Assembly (NCBI GenBank): GCA_023954375.1
Contig: JAMLIC010000051.1
Span: 1 to 64,000, forward strand
Length of the DNA stretch: 64,000 bases
DNA from: Planctomycetota bacterium
GTDB lineage: Bacteria; Planctomycetota; J058
Reading direction: 5' to 3'
Under the pieces are notes generated by a model that did no database searches, was not told the DNA's origin, and was given only the letters and a program-made list of their open reading frames with translations. Shown piece after piece: positions 26,101 through 33,364 of this stretch. The number at the start of each line of letters is the position of its first letter. The first letter of the stretch is position 1. Both the position numbers and the translations under genes were made by a program.

Positions 26101-26341
26101 GCTGCCCCTGCACGTCCGACGGCGTCCGCGCCGGCCCGCCCAGCAGCGCCCGGAGCTGCTCGGGCCCGAGCCCGCCCAGCCGCGCGAGCACCTCGTGCGG
26201 AGGGAACGGCTCGACCGCGCCCTCTGCGTCGTAGTACTGCAGGATCGCGTCGAGCGCCCGGTCGTCGAGCAGCCCGCGCCGGTGCGCCTCCAGCGCCAGC
26301 GAGACCCCCTGCCGCACCAGCTCGTAGGACGACTGGTTCAT
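23138..26341 (-). CDS. Membrane Ser/Thr kinase with SUMF1/FGE-like and TPR modules (paralog B)
   Basis: 1,067 residues. Same architecture as the kinase at 12753: N-terminal module (SLALEAHRRGLLDD, YYDAEGAVEP, ARLGG), kinase domain about 86-350 with GAGGMG, VAVKRL Lys115, HRDVKPAN, DFGVAL and SPEQ, a membrane span near residue 385 (LGAALLLAALGGAALGG), a helical segment, a PEGA-like strand region, an FGE-like domain (starting near HIPAGVARWGERL and ending with AGFRMVFG) and C-terminal TPR helices. The FGE region (about 23640-24180) again has lower GC and different codon use than the rest, and is much more diverged between the paralogs than the kinase part. A well-formed promoter sits just upstream, with its -10 box only nine bases before ATG 26341. 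Confidence 0.86.
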   Translation of the reverse strand: MNQSSYELVRQGVSLALEAHRRGLLDDRALDAILQYYDAEGAVEPFPPHEVLARLGGLGPEQLRALLGGPARTPSDVQGQRFGDRLTLLEPLGAGGMGMVYRAYDRVLKRAVAVKRLRTDHLDKASAGRILARFEREATAMARVRHPACVQIFDAGLTPSGEPYLVMELVTGRSLREVIEDERARAALEPRRVAQWGAAIADALQACHDVGLIHRDVKPANILVDAAGAPRLTDFGVALDDQARTRLTADRGMVGTLAYMSPEQAMGGAVDARSDVYALGATLYEALTGRPPFEGPGAALLLRQVLTDEPAPVRRLNPRTPADLETVVLTCLAKSVADRYATAQALALDLRRFLADEPVLARAASPGVRLARRVWRARRPLGAALLLAALGGAALGGRHVHARAQERARIDAALEAAAVASDLDAAEAAVLPLVAVAAPDQAERAREALRGLRGRRRLQEAEAAFERWRAAFARGRECLAEADALKARIEPQKPFADCPDKRRLLEVETAHEAAEREALAALFDFERALGQAALDAPVGEVDGIRARVLLARGRAVEDDDPAAAEALFREAAEADARSGGALAGELARPVAEVRSARPAECVLSRFEFDPTVARMVPREEARGPTPARFEASGAGEYLIEVLAEGCLPVRDLVILTRGGRREFDYRPIERASLGPLADMVVHIPAGVARWGERLHEKAVVEEDYLLMRDELAYEVWHSFVVTAEPTGVASPYLPRHEGGDLVLRRDQRRVWPVCGVNMKEVRAFLQWFQRELDLAGVTTPARLPAPEEFHRALRGEFAWLFPWGRRFDASFCETDQDPSETVMTIPARLLRPAAHADVSHFSVERLTGRVGELVWDGDVAASAGGDYMLSPTTVEAKLRLRAVPEVNLGKIKAPTAGFRMVFGAPAPLQSARLTGEARLLCESASALLEGEEFRGALARATEAVGACNALGQAWSVRAEARLELDDLWGAQWDLSVLLWRVPDDVLANGNRGFAHLARGDHERARYDFDRCLALDPTHLVAWLGRCQARMLAGDLTGAREDLGAAARLDPSHPAVGQVGRLLDQRRD

Positions 26342-26350
26342 CGCGCAGGA

Positions 26351-26379
26351 ACCCTAGCCCGCCGGCCCGGCCACGGCAA
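26351..26379 (-). promoter_or_regulatory. Sigma-70-type promoter of kinase paralog B, leaderless geometry
   Basis: On the minus strand: TTGCCG, exactly 17 bases, TAGGGT, then nine bases to ATG 26341. The predicted start of transcription falls within about three bases of the start codon and no Shine-Dalgarno is present. Confidence 0.6.
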
Positions 26380-26397
26380 CGCCTTCACTCCGCCGAG

Positions 26398-26425
26398 TTG
26401 CAGTCTGTGTCTCACCTGGTAACGT
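26398..26425 (+). promoter_or_regulatory. Sigma-70-type promoter of the small lipoprotein
   Basis: TTGCAG, 16 bases, TAACGT, followed 8-12 bases later by the Shine-Dalgarno GGAGGGACGG and ATG 26444. A normal leadered promoter divergent from the one at 26351-26379. Confidence 0.6.
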
Positions 26426-26443
26426 GGGCTCTCGGAGGGACGG

Positions 26444-26929
26444 ATGAGGTTCCGCGCCCGCTGGCCGCTCGGGGCCGTCTGCCTGGCGCTCGCCGCCTGC
26501 TGCTCGGAGGAGCAGCAGCCGCCGCCCCCGCTCCCGCCACCCCCGGCTGAGCTCCACGGCCTGCGCGCCAGCGCCTCGCGCGTCGAGCGCGTCGCGGGGA
26601 GCGACCTCCTCGAGCTGACCTACGCCCTCGAGTGGGTCGCGCCGCCGCGGGTCGAGGTCGACCCGGACCTGAGCCTGCGCGCCTCGAACCTCTGGTTGCT
26701 GCAGCCGAACGAGCCCGTGACGGTCCGCTTCCTCGACGCCACCGGGGCCGAGGTCGGCAGGGTCATGCAGCGAGTCGACATCGCGCCGGAGTTCGTCGCC
26801 CGCGCGCGCCCCACCTACGAGGCGCTCCTGCGCGTCGACGCGCCGGCCGGCACCGCCTCGCTCGTGATGAGCCTGGGCAGGTCGGGCCTGGACACGCGCC
26901 CCGCGACGCTCCCCCCGCGAGCGAGCTGA
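26444..26929 (+). CDS. Small lipoprotein with beta-rich domain
   Basis: 161 residues from ATG 26444, with GGAGGG in good position. Lipoprotein signal with lipobox LAAC at about residue 19, then a Gln/Pro-rich spacer (EEQQPPPPLPPPP) and a ~125-residue domain of alternating strands (for example VTVRFLDATGAEVGRVMQRV), possibly a beta-sandwich. No enzyme motif. It is transcribed away from kinase paralog B, from a promoter sharing the same 100-base gap. Function unknown. Confidence 0.72.
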   Translation: MRFRARWPLGAVCLALAACCSEEQQPPPPLPPPPAELHGLRASASRVERVAGSDLLELTYALEWVAPPRVEVDPDLSLRASNLWLLQPNEPVTVRFLDATGAEVGRVMQRVDIAPEFVARARPTYEALLRVDAPAGTASLVMSLGRSGLDTRPATLPPRAS

Positions 26930-26962
26930 GCATCCGGCGCAGGCGCGTGCTGCGCTCGCGAG

Positions 26963-27196
26963 TCAGGCCCCCCGCCGAGACGAGCGCCTCCGCTCGAGGG
27001 TGACATCCGGCGCGGCCACGTCGAAGCGCTCGCGGCCGCCGTCCTCGGTCGCGCGCGCGACCGAGACGAGCTGGCGCCCTCCCACGCCGATCCCGCCGTA
27101 GTCCTCGACGACCTCGGCCACGACCTCGCGCGCGCCGAGCTGGAAGCGCACCAGATCGCCGACCTTCAGCCTCCGCTCCCTCGATCGCCTCGCCAT
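26963..27196 (-). CDS. Small basic protein, SH3-barrel-like
   Basis: 77 residues from ATG 27196. The middle (KVGDLVRFQLGAREVVAEVV, then EDYGGIGVGGRQLVSVA) has the strand pattern of small SH3-like or KOW-like barrels, with basic residues at both ends. It starts nine bases after the stop of the HEPN gene on the same strand, so the two are probably co-transcribed. The sequence TAGGCT six bases before the ATG could also act as a -10 box, but it contains the HEPN stop codon, so this is weak. Function unknown; a nucleic-acid-binding role is a guess. Confidence 0.55.
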   Translation of the reverse strand: MARRSRERRLKVGDLVRFQLGAREVVAEVVEDYGGIGVGGRQLVSVARATEDGGRERFDVAAPDVTLERRRSSRRGA

Positions 27197-27205
27197 GACT
27201 TCAGC

Positions 27206-27769
27206 CTACTTCCACGGGTAGTCACCGACAACGGAGCGGAGGTGCGCACGGATGACGTGGTCGAGCGCCGTCGCCAGCCGCGAGCATGCCCGTCGCCAGC
27301 GGCGGACCTCGGCGACCCCGATCGACGTGCGTCCACCCAGCCTGGCCGGGTCCAGGTCCTGATGCGCGATCGCGTTCCTCCAGGCGTTCAGGGCCTCCAG
27401 GGCGTGGCGCGCGTCGGGGATCCTCCGGCTGGCGGACTCGAGCGCTGGCCAGAGGTCGAGGCCGAGGCGCCCGAAGTCGGCCCCGAGGTTGCCAGGGTTC
27501 GGATTCCCGGCGTCGAGCCTGCGGCCGATGACGAGCTGACGCCTTACCACGGCCCGGACCTGCGGCGGCGACAGGTGCGTCGTGAGGTGATCGACCGCCT
27601 CCGAATGCAGGCTGCGACAGTAGCCCTGGAACTGCGACGAGACGAGGACCACATAGGCGAAGTTGACCTGCAGCGCGGCCCTGCGCCGGCGTAGCTCGGA
27701 GCCGCGGATCGCGGCGAGCACCGCCTCGAGCTCGTCGAGCGCGGCCGCGCGTTCGGAGCGCCAGCGCAT
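27206..27769 (-). CDS. RiboL-PSP-HEPN-like domain protein, putative RNase
   Basis: 187 residues from ATG 27769; sequence further upstream in this frame is not protein-like. The protein is all-helical, with QFQGYCRSLHSEAVDHL and a C-terminal RNAIAH (Arg131 to His136), the Rx4H signature of HEPN ribonucleases. The QFxGYCRxLH block is typical of the RiboL-PSP-HEPN subgroup, known from defence and toxin-antitoxin contexts. It lies 29 bases downstream of a 69-residue gene with a strong ribosome-binding site, an arrangement that suits an antitoxin-toxin pair. Whether it cuts RNA here is untested. Confidence 0.68.
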   Translation of the reverse strand: MRWRSERAAALDELEAVLAAIRGSELRRRRAALQVNFAYVVLVSSQFQGYCRSLHSEAVDHLTTHLSPPQVRAVVRRQLVIGRRLDAGNPNPGNLGADFGRLGLDLWPALESASRRIPDARHALEALNAWRNAIAHQDLDPARLGGRTSIGVAEVRRWRRACSRLATALDHVIRAHLRSVVGDYPWK

Positions 27770-27798
27770 GAGCGACCGCGAGGGCACGCCCGGACCGC

Positions 27799-28008
27799 TC
27801 AGCCTTGCCCGCCGGAGAGCTCGACCAGCCCCTCCCCGAGCCACTCGGCGACGCCCGCCACCCTCGCGACGGCCACGACCGCGCCGACCACGGCCGTGCG
27901 CACCGGCTGCGGCAGGTCGTCGCGCCCGGCCGCGGCGCACAGCGCGTCGATCGCCTCGTCCAGCCGGGTCGTCGCCGCGCGCAGCGCAGTCCGCTCGACG
28001 TCTCGCAT
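27799..28008 (-). CDS. Small helical protein upstream of HEPN gene, possible antitoxin
   Basis: 69 residues from ATG 28008, with AGGAGG five bases upstream. The sequence MRDVERTALRAATTRLDEAI then a hydrophobic helix (TAVVGAVVAVARVAGVAEWL) suggests a two- or three-helix protein. No DNA-binding motif is recognisable. Pairing with the HEPN gene and similar short length support an antitoxin role only by context. Confidence 0.5.
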   Translation of the reverse strand: MRDVERTALRAATTRLDEAIDALCAAAGRDDLPQPVRTAVVGAVVAVARVAGVAEWLGEGLVELSGGQG

Positions 28009-28501
28009 GGCTGCCTCCTCGCGCGGCCCGGTAGCGAACGCTGCGCCGCCGCAAGCCCCACGACCTGGCCTGAAGCCTCCGGCCACGCCACGATCCCCCG
28101 CAACGGTGGGCTGGACTTGCCCGCGAGTGATCCGCCTCCTTCGCTCGCGGGGAGTCACCGTCACTCCCAGCGGCGGGGCCGAGCGAGGTAGCGCCGCGGA
28201 TCGTGCGTCGCGTACCGCCTCATGTCCTCGGCCGGAGGCGGTGGTCGCTCGCCGAAGTACGCGGCCAACCCGTGCTCGCGGTAGCAGAGGGTGCGGGCGG
28301 CGACCCACCGCGCCTCCTCGGTCGGCCCCGACGCCGCGATCTGCTGCAGGCGGGGGACTCGACGAAGGACCCGATCTCGCAGCGGGCGACGATGCGCGCC
28401 TGATCCCAGCCGGAGCCGAAAAGTTCGTCGCGGCGCTCGACCGGGTCCTGGCGCGGCGCCAGCGGCGCAAGCGCTCGCGCTGAGCGGCGCGCAGCGGCCG
28501 A
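28009..28501. other. Mostly non-coding stretch with a possible gene remnant
   Basis: About 490 bases before the CPBP gene's stop. It contains the remnant at 28161-28370, an inverted repeat CCCGCGAG/CTCGCGGG around 28110-28150, and a short plus-strand frame ending at 28483 (LIPAGAEKFVAALDRVLARR) that also looks like the end of a lost gene. Nothing intact is seen. Confidence 0.4.
28161..28370 (-). pseudogene. Possible C-terminal gene remnant
   Basis: About 66 codons ending at TGA 28161 look protein-like (SGPTEEARWVAARTLCYREH, then RRYATHDPRRYLARP), but there is no ATG or GTG with a ribosome-binding site, and further upstream the frame is only an antisense shadow of the CPBP gene. I do not recognise the family. 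Either a truncated gene end or a chance open frame. Confidence 0.3.
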
Positions 28502-29221
28502 TCAGGGCGCGTCGAACAGGTCGCGGCAGGCGACCAACACGGCGTTCGCCACGCCGTGCGCCAGCGCCGCCGGCACGACGCTCCCCGTGCGCGCGCGCAG
28601 CCACGCGAACCAGAGCGCCGGGAAGACCGTCGCCGCGCGCAGGGGGCTCGTGGCGCCGGTCGTCACCAGGTCGAGCAGCACATGGCTCGCGCCGAACGCG
28701 AGGGCGCCGAGGAGCGCGCCGCGGCCGAGGTCCGCGCCGAGCACGCGCACGGTCCGCACACCCGGCCGGTCGAGCGCGGGCTGGAGCACGCCGCGGAAGA
28801 AGTACTCCTCCGGCAAGGCCACGAACAGCGTGCCCCACAGGAGCCACTCGATCGCGGCGCGCGTCACGTCGCCCGGGTCGCCCGCCGCCGGCACGCCGCT
28901 CCAGCGCGCCCAGCCCGCCCAACCGGCGACGAACAGCGCGAGCAGGGCCGTCGAGACGAGGGTCGCAGGCAGGCGACCGTCGACGGGCACGAGGACCCGG
29001 TGCGCCACGAGCGGGTCGCGCCCGCGCCGCGCGGCCAGCGCGTAGGCCGGGCCGATCCAGCCCAGGAACATGACCACCGGCTGCACCGCGCCGACGAACG
29101 TGCCCGGGTTGCGGTCGAGGCGCGCCGCGACGCCGGCGATCACCAGGCCGAGGACGAGGAGGCCAAAGGCCTCCCACGGACCGCAGGCCGGGTCGTCCGC
29201 GCCGTGCTCGCCCTCGCCCAC
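28502..29221 (-). CDS. CPBP family intramembrane metalloprotease
   Basis: 239 residues, about seven hydrophobic segments. The three motifs of the CPBP/Abi (CAAX protease-like) family are present: EEYFFRG (Glu138, Glu139, Arg143), FGASHVLLD (His180) and AHGVANA (His222, Asn226), so the metal site is complete. Family members process prenylated or small peptides in the membrane, or help bacteriocin immunity; the substrate here is unknown. It starts right after the hairpin that ends the sigma-factor operon, so it is probably a separate unit on the same strand. Confidence 0.87.
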   Translation of the reverse strand: MGEGEHGADDPACGPWEAFGLLVLGLVIAGVAARLDRNPGTFVGAVQPVVMFLGWIGPAYALAARRGRDPLVAHRVLVPVDGRLPATLVSTALLALFVAGWAGWARWSGVPAAGDPGDVTRAAIEWLLWGTLFVALPEEYFFRGVLQPALDRPGVRTVRVLGADLGRGALLGALAFGASHVLLDLVTTGATSPLRAATVFPALWFAWLRARTGSVVPAALAHGVANAVLVACRDLFDAP

Positions 29222-29237
29222 CGGTCCCCCCGTCGCG

Positions 29238-29262
29238 CGGACGGGCAGGGGTTGCCCGTCCG
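29238..29262 (-). terminator. Hairpin terminator of the ECF sigma / PDZ operon
   Basis: CGGACGGGCA, five-base loop, TGCCCGTCCG: a perfect 10-bp stem between the stop of the HEAT-PDZ gene (29381) and the start of the CPBP gene (29221). Confidence 0.55.
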
Positions 29263-29380
29263 TTCACCGCGCCAGGCTATGCCCCACCCGAACCCTCGCT
29301 CCATTCGCCAGAGCGAGCCACGGGCACGGGCGACGGGACGACCGGTGCAAGCCCGGGACCAGCTCCGTTCGCCCCCGCGA

Positions 29381-30310
29381 TCAGAACGAGCGCTCGCCCG
29401 ACGACGGCGCGCGCTGCGGCGGAGCCGGGGTGGCCGGCGGCGCCGGCGCGGCCTGGGGCGCCGGGACGTCGAGCTTCTGCAGCTGGGCCTTCCGGTAGAG
29501 CTCGACCTTCGCGCCCGCGCGCAGGAGCGGCTGCAGGTCGCGCGGCGTGCGCACCGAGCGGCCGTCGACGCCCACGATCACGTCGTAGAGCTGGATCCCG
29601 GCCTTCGCCGCCCGCCCCTCGGGGTCGAGCTGGTTGACGACGAGGCCCTCGCCGTCGGGCAGGTCGAGCTGGGCGCGGAGCGCCGCGCCGGCCGGACCGA
29701 CCTGCGCGCCGAGCGCCCGGTCGAACGGCGTGCCCGGCGTCGGGCGGTCCTCTTGCTGCGGGAACGTCCACACGCGCACGCGCGGCTGGCCAGGGCGGCG
29801 CTCCTCGACGCCGTCGCGCTCGTCCTGGCCGGGCAGCCGGCCGCGGAACAGGTCCTTGAACAGCTCGCCGAACTCGGGCGGCAGCTGGTCCTCGAGCTCC
29901 TTGAAGATGTCGCCCACGCTCGGCAGGGGCGGCATCTCCGGCGCGCGACGGGGATCGGGGCGGCGCTCCTCGACCTGCGGTCCGGAGGGCCCCGAGCGCT
30001 CGGCCGTCCGGCCCTGCCGGATCCGCGCCACGGCCTCCGTCGCCCGGCTGGCGACCTCCGGGTCCTCGCTCTTCGTCGCCGCCTCGAGCGCCCGGAGCGC
30101 CGGCGCGCCGATCGCGATCAGCTCGCGCTGCGCCGCCTCGCGCGCCTCGAAGCTCGGGTCGCCGAGCTGCCGCACGAGCTGCGCGATCCGCGCGTCGCGC
30201 TCCGCCGCGCCCTGGGCCGGGCGGTCCTGCGCCCGGGCGACGGGCGCGCCGACAGGGAGGGTCACGGCGCCCAGGAGCAGCGCCGCGCAGGTGATCACGT
30301 GCCTCGTCAT
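29381..30310 (-). CDS. Periplasmic HEAT-repeat and PDZ domain protein
   Basis: 309 residues from ATG 30310, with AGGAGGAG well placed. Signal peptide at about 1-27 (ending APVARAQ), a HEAT-like pair (LVRQLGDPSFEAREAAQREL, about 45-100), a Pro-rich charged middle and a PDZ domain at about 215-285 (GLVVNQLDPEGRAAKAGI, YDVIVGVDGRSVRTPRDLQP). There is no trypsin-like protease domain, so it is a binding protein, not HtrA. It is the third gene behind an ECF sigma factor and its zinc anti-sigma factor, which suggests that it modulates the anti-sigma factor or a periplasmic protease (inference). Confidence 0.8.
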   Translation of the reverse strand: MTRHVITCAALLLGAVTLPVGAPVARAQDRPAQGAAERDARIAQLVRQLGDPSFEAREAAQRELIAIGAPALRALEAATKSEDPEVASRATEAVARIRQGRTAERSGPSGPQVEERRPDPRRAPEMPPLPSVGDIFKELEDQLPPEFGELFKDLFRGRLPGQDERDGVEERRPGQPRVRVWTFPQQEDRPTPGTPFDRALGAQVGPAGAALRAQLDLPDGEGLVVNQLDPEGRAAKAGIQLYDVIVGVDGRSVRTPRDLQPLLRAGAKVELYRKAQLQKLDVPAPQAAPAPPATPAPPQRAPSSGERSF

Positions 30311-30321
30311 CTGCACTCCTC

Positions 30322-31017
30322 CTAGAACCGGACCTCGCGCGCCTGCCGCCCGTCCCCGAACTGCCGCATCATGCGGCGGTGGAAGTCGGGCAGGACCTCC
30401 TCGATCGCCTCGAGGAGCTCGCCGCCGCCCTGGCCCCCGCGCGCCCCGCGCCGCCCCTCGTCGACCGGGACGACGGGCCCGCGCCGCCGGAGCGGCATGG
30501 GCGCGGGGTCGCGGTCGAGCGTGAAGCGCCGCGGCGCCGCGAGCTCGGGCGTCGTCGCCAGCTGCTGACCCGGCTGCTGCGCGACCGGCGTGACCTCGAC
30601 CGGCGCCTGCTGCTGCGGCGGAGGCGTCGGCGCCGTCGCCTGCAGGTCGGGCTCCACGGCCGGCGGCCCGCCCGCGAGGAGGCCCACGGCGATCGCGAGC
30701 AGCACGGCCGCGGCCGCCGCCAGCCGGCGCAGGCTCTCGCCGAAGGGCAGGATCGCCGCCTCGAGCGGTCGCGGCGGGGCGGCGGGACGCCGCTCCTCCT
30801 GCGCGATCCGCGCCATGACCTGCGCCGTGAACCCGTCGAGCGGCGCCGCCGGCGCGCCGAGCCGGAGGGCGCTCAGGGCGCGGTCGTCGCCGTCGTAGGC
30901 CTCGAGCAGCTCGGCGCACCCGCCGCACCCGGCGGCGTGGGCCCGCACCCGCGCCGCGTCGTCGGGGTGGGTCCCCGGCAGGAGCGGCAGCGCCTGGCGA
31001 ACGTCTTCACACGACAT
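30322..31017 (-). CDS. Zinc-binding anti-sigma factor, single-pass membrane protein
   Basis: 231 residues. The N-terminus is a zf-HC2/ZAS domain: Cys3, then HAAGCGGC (HxxxCxxC) near residue 30. One membrane span at about 100-118 (AAAAVLLAIAVGLLAGG) separates it from a Pro/Gln-rich periplasmic part ending in a helical segment. The first bases overlap the sigma-factor gene by 11, typical for a sigma/anti-sigma pair needing balanced amounts. Expected role: sequester the ECF sigma factor until the membrane protein is cleaved. Confidence 0.82.
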   Translation of the reverse strand: MSCEDVRQALPLLPGTHPDDAARVRAHAAGCGGCAELLEAYDGDDRALSALRLGAPAAPLDGFTAQVMARIAQEERRPAAPPRPLEAAILPFGESLRRLAAAAAVLLAIAVGLLAGGPPAVEPDLQATAPTPPPQQQAPVEVTPVAQQPGQQLATTPELAAPRRFTLDRDPAPMPLRRRGPVVPVDEGRRGARGGQGGGELLEAIEEVLPDFHRRMMRQFGDGRQAREVRF

Positions 31018-31600
31018 GGCTACCCTTCCCGTGGATCCGCTCCCACGCCTCGCGGAACAGCTGGCGCGCCCGGTGGTGGCGCCAGCGGACCGTCGCGTGG
31101 GTCGTGCCCGTCATGTGGGCGATGTCCTTCGCCCCGATCCCCTCGAGGTCGGACAGCACCATCACCGTCCGGTACTTCGGCGGCAGCTCGTCGAGCACCC
31201 GGTAGACGCGCTGCCGGAGCTCCGAGGCCTCCAGCCCGCCGGCGCCGTTGCCGGCCTGGCCGGCCACGTCGCCCACCAACTCCAGCGACACGCCGCGCCG
31301 CTTCACCTGCTTGCGCAGCATGTCGATGCACAGGTTCACGACGATCTGATAGAGCCAGGTGTAGAACTTGAGGCGCACGTCGAACCGGTCGAGCGACCGG
31401 TAGACGCGGATGAACGCCTCCTGGGCGGCGTCGCGCGCGTCCTCGTCGTTGCCGAGCATGCCCCGGGCGACCCAGAACACGCGCTGCTGGTAGCGGTCGA
31501 CGAGCAGGGCGAACGACCCCGTGTCGCCGGCGCGGGCCCGCTCCACGAGGGCCGCGTCGCTGCCCTGCTCGCCATCAGCCCTGTCGGCGACCGTCATGCG
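31007..31600 (-). CDS. ECF sigma factor (RpoE-like)
   Basis: 197 residues from ATG 31600. Region 2 at about 20-95 (FWVARGMLGNDEDARDAAQE, then FIRVYRSLDRFD and FYTWLYQIVVNLCIDMLRK) and region 4 at about 135-190 (ELPPKYRTVMVLSDLEGIGA, followed by a helix-turn-helix). It should direct RNA polymerase to a small regulon under control of the anti-sigma factor that overlaps its 3' end. The frame is open back to TTG 31753, which would add 51 residues unlike ECF factors and with poorer codon use, so the shorter form is preferred. TATACT at 31766 marks a probable promoter. Confidence 0.87.
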   Translation of the reverse strand, partial: RMTVADRADGEQGSDAALVERARAGDTGSFALLVDRYQQRVFWVARGMLGNDEDARDAAQEAFIRVYRSLDRFDVRLKFYTWLYQIVVNLCIDMLRKQVKRRGVSLELVGDVAGQAGNGAGGLEASELRQRVYRVLDELPPKYRTVMVLSDLEGIGAKDIAHMTGTTHATVRWRHHRARQLFREAWERIHGKGSHVV

Positions 31601-31765
31601 CGGGGTCCAGGCCTCGAGCCGACGCAGTGGCTCGGCCTGCCGGGCGCCACACAACCGCGTGGCGGTCGTGTGGACCCAGTCCATCGTCGTGCGGACCCCC
31701 GGCGGGGACCCCGGCACGTCGACCCCGGCTGACGCGACTCCTGCGAAGCTCAACTCCGCCTCCAG

Positions 31766-31771
31766 TATAGG
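31766..31771 (-). promoter_or_regulatory. TATACT -10 box before the ECF sigma gene
   Basis: A near-consensus -10 hexamer in the 39-base gap after the preceding gene's stop (31793), so the sigma operon probably has its own promoter. GGAGGCGGAGTTG follows, leaving a start at TTG 31753 possible. No -35 matching the consensus. Confidence 0.45.
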
Positions 31772-31792
31772 GCCTGTCGACCGCGACCGGGC

Positions 31793-33028
31793 TCAGTAGA
31801 GCCGGGCCCCCTCGGGGACGTTGCCGCGCGGCCGCTCCGACCGCTCCCGGCGCGGCTCGTCGCCGCGGCGACGCTCCGGCGTGGCGTCGCGGCCACGCAT
31901 GAGCTGCTCCATGCGCTCCCGGAGCTGCCCCTGGCCGAGCCGGTCGAGCGAGTCGCCCAGCCGCTTGCCGCGGTCCGAGTTCACGACGCCCTCGAGCCGC
32001 TCGACCATGCGCTCGAGCTCGGCCGCCATCTCGCGCCCCTCGGGCGTCGTGATGAACTTCGAGAAGATCTCCATGAAGCGGCCGAAGTCGGCCGGGTCGA
32101 CGCTCTCCTGCAGCTTCTCGAGCATCTTGCCGCGGTCGCGCATGTCGCCGCGCTCCGTCTGCTTGCGCAGGCGGTCCAGCGTGCGGCCGAAGCGCTGGAA
32201 GTCGTCCGGCTCGAGGATCTCGGCCAGCTTGCGCATGCCCTTCTGCCAGGTGTCGGCGCGCCGGCCGAGCTCGGTCAGCGGGCTGGCGGTCGAGCGGCGG
32301 TCGTCACGGAACAGGTCGAGCAGGCCGCCGCGCCGCGCCTGCGGCCGCTGCGCGTGGCGCCCCTCGCCCTCGCGCAGGGCGCGCTCGAGGCGCTCGAGCC
32401 GGTGCTCGAGCCGGGCCATGCGCTCCTCGAGCTCGCGGTCGCGCGGCGCCTCGGCGTGGCGCGGGGCGCGCTCCGGCCGGACGTGGCGCTCCTCCTGGGC
32501 GCGCGGCGCCGGCTCGGGGCGCGGCTCCGGCCGGGCCTGCGGGCGCGGCTCGGGACGGGCCTGCGGGCGCGCCTCGGGCTGCGGCTGGCTCTCGCCCATG
32601 AGGCGGCGCATGGCGTCGCGCTGCTCCTCCGGCGGGAGCTTCTGCAGCTCGCGCAGGCGCTCCATGCCCTGCGGGTCGAGGAAGCGCTTGATCATGGGCA
32701 GGTAGGGCTTGACCGTGTCCGGGTTGCGGACCTTGATCTTGCCGTCGGGGCCGAGCTCCACGAACGAGCCCAGCATCATCTGCACGCGGTCGGGCGGGAA
32801 CGGCAGGCCCGTCTTGAACTCCTCGCGCAGGACGATCCGCCCGTTCTCCTCGACGATCAGCACCTCGTTGAGGCGCTCCTCGAGCTCACGGATCGCCTCG
32901 GCGTCGGTGTCCTCGACCTGGAACACCAGGCCGGCGCCGTCGCCGCAGCAGTCGTCGAGCGCCTTCCCCGGACCGGTCAGGCCGAGCGTCAGGCCGGCCG
33001 CAACGGCGGCCCCGAGCGCGAACTTCAT
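31793..33028 (-). CDS. Secreted Arg/Pro-rich helical protein
   Basis: 411 residues from ATG 33028, with GGGGGAG upstream. Signal peptide at 1-24 (FALGAAVAAGLTLGLTGPGKA). A ~120-residue N-terminal part is followed by imperfect tandem repeats of ARPEPRPQ type, a heptad-rich coiled-coil segment (ELEERMARLEHRLERLERAL) and a charged helical C-terminus in which PDDFQRFG and PADFGRFM repeat. No known domain recognised. It lies just upstream of the ECF sigma operon on the same strand and may be co-transcribed in part; an envelope-stress link is inference only. Confidence 0.72.
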   Translation of the reverse strand: MKFALGAAVAAGLTLGLTGPGKALDDCCGDGAGLVFQVEDTDAEAIRELEERLNEVLIVEENGRIVLREEFKTGLPFPPDRVQMMLGSFVELGPDGKIKVRNPDTVKPYLPMIKRFLDPQGMERLRELQKLPPEEQRDAMRRLMGESQPQPEARPQARPEPRPQARPEPRPEPAPRAQEERHVRPERAPRHAEAPRDRELEERMARLEHRLERLERALREGEGRHAQRPQARRGGLLDLFRDDRRSTASPLTELGRRADTWQKGMRKLAEILEPDDFQRFGRTLDRLRKQTERGDMRDRGKMLEKLQESVDPADFGRFMEIFSKFITTPEGREMAAELERMVERLEGVVNSDRGKRLGDSLDRLGQGQLRERMEQLMRGRDATPERRRGDEPRRERSERPRGNVPEGARLY

Positions 33029-33364
33029 GCAGTGATCTCCCCCGCCAAGTGATGATGAACTCGTGTCGGGCGTTGCTGATACGCCCTGCAGGACCGAGCG
33101 TTGGCCCGTTATCGCCCGCCGACCCGGGGTCGTGGAGAGGCAGATCACGCGCCGCCCACGTGTCGCCACAACACACGCCCGGGCTACGACTTGAACCGGC
33201 GGTGTGGCGGGAGCGCCGTCAGGGATCTGTCAGCGTGACAGGCCGCCCCGCCCGGACACGCGCCGGAGGGCCGGAGCCAGGCGACTTAGGGCCGTGCGGA
33301 GGTTGGACCCGCGATTGCACGAAAGCCCGCCGCTCCGGTCGTCCGTCGGGGTAGAGGACCGCTC
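33029..33364. other. Intergenic region between divergent genes
   Basis: 336 bases, lower in GC near 33040-33100, where the promoter of the Arg/Pro-rich gene is expected (TATCAG on the minus strand near 33080). On the plus side AGAGG lies eight bases before ATG 33365. No gene seen. Confidence 0.4.

Noticed and set aside
31601..31753. N-terminal 51-residue extension of the ECF sigma factor from TTG 31753
   Set aside because: It is unlike ECF factors and has poorer third-position GC. TTG with GGAGG keeps it possible, but ATG 31600 fits the family length.
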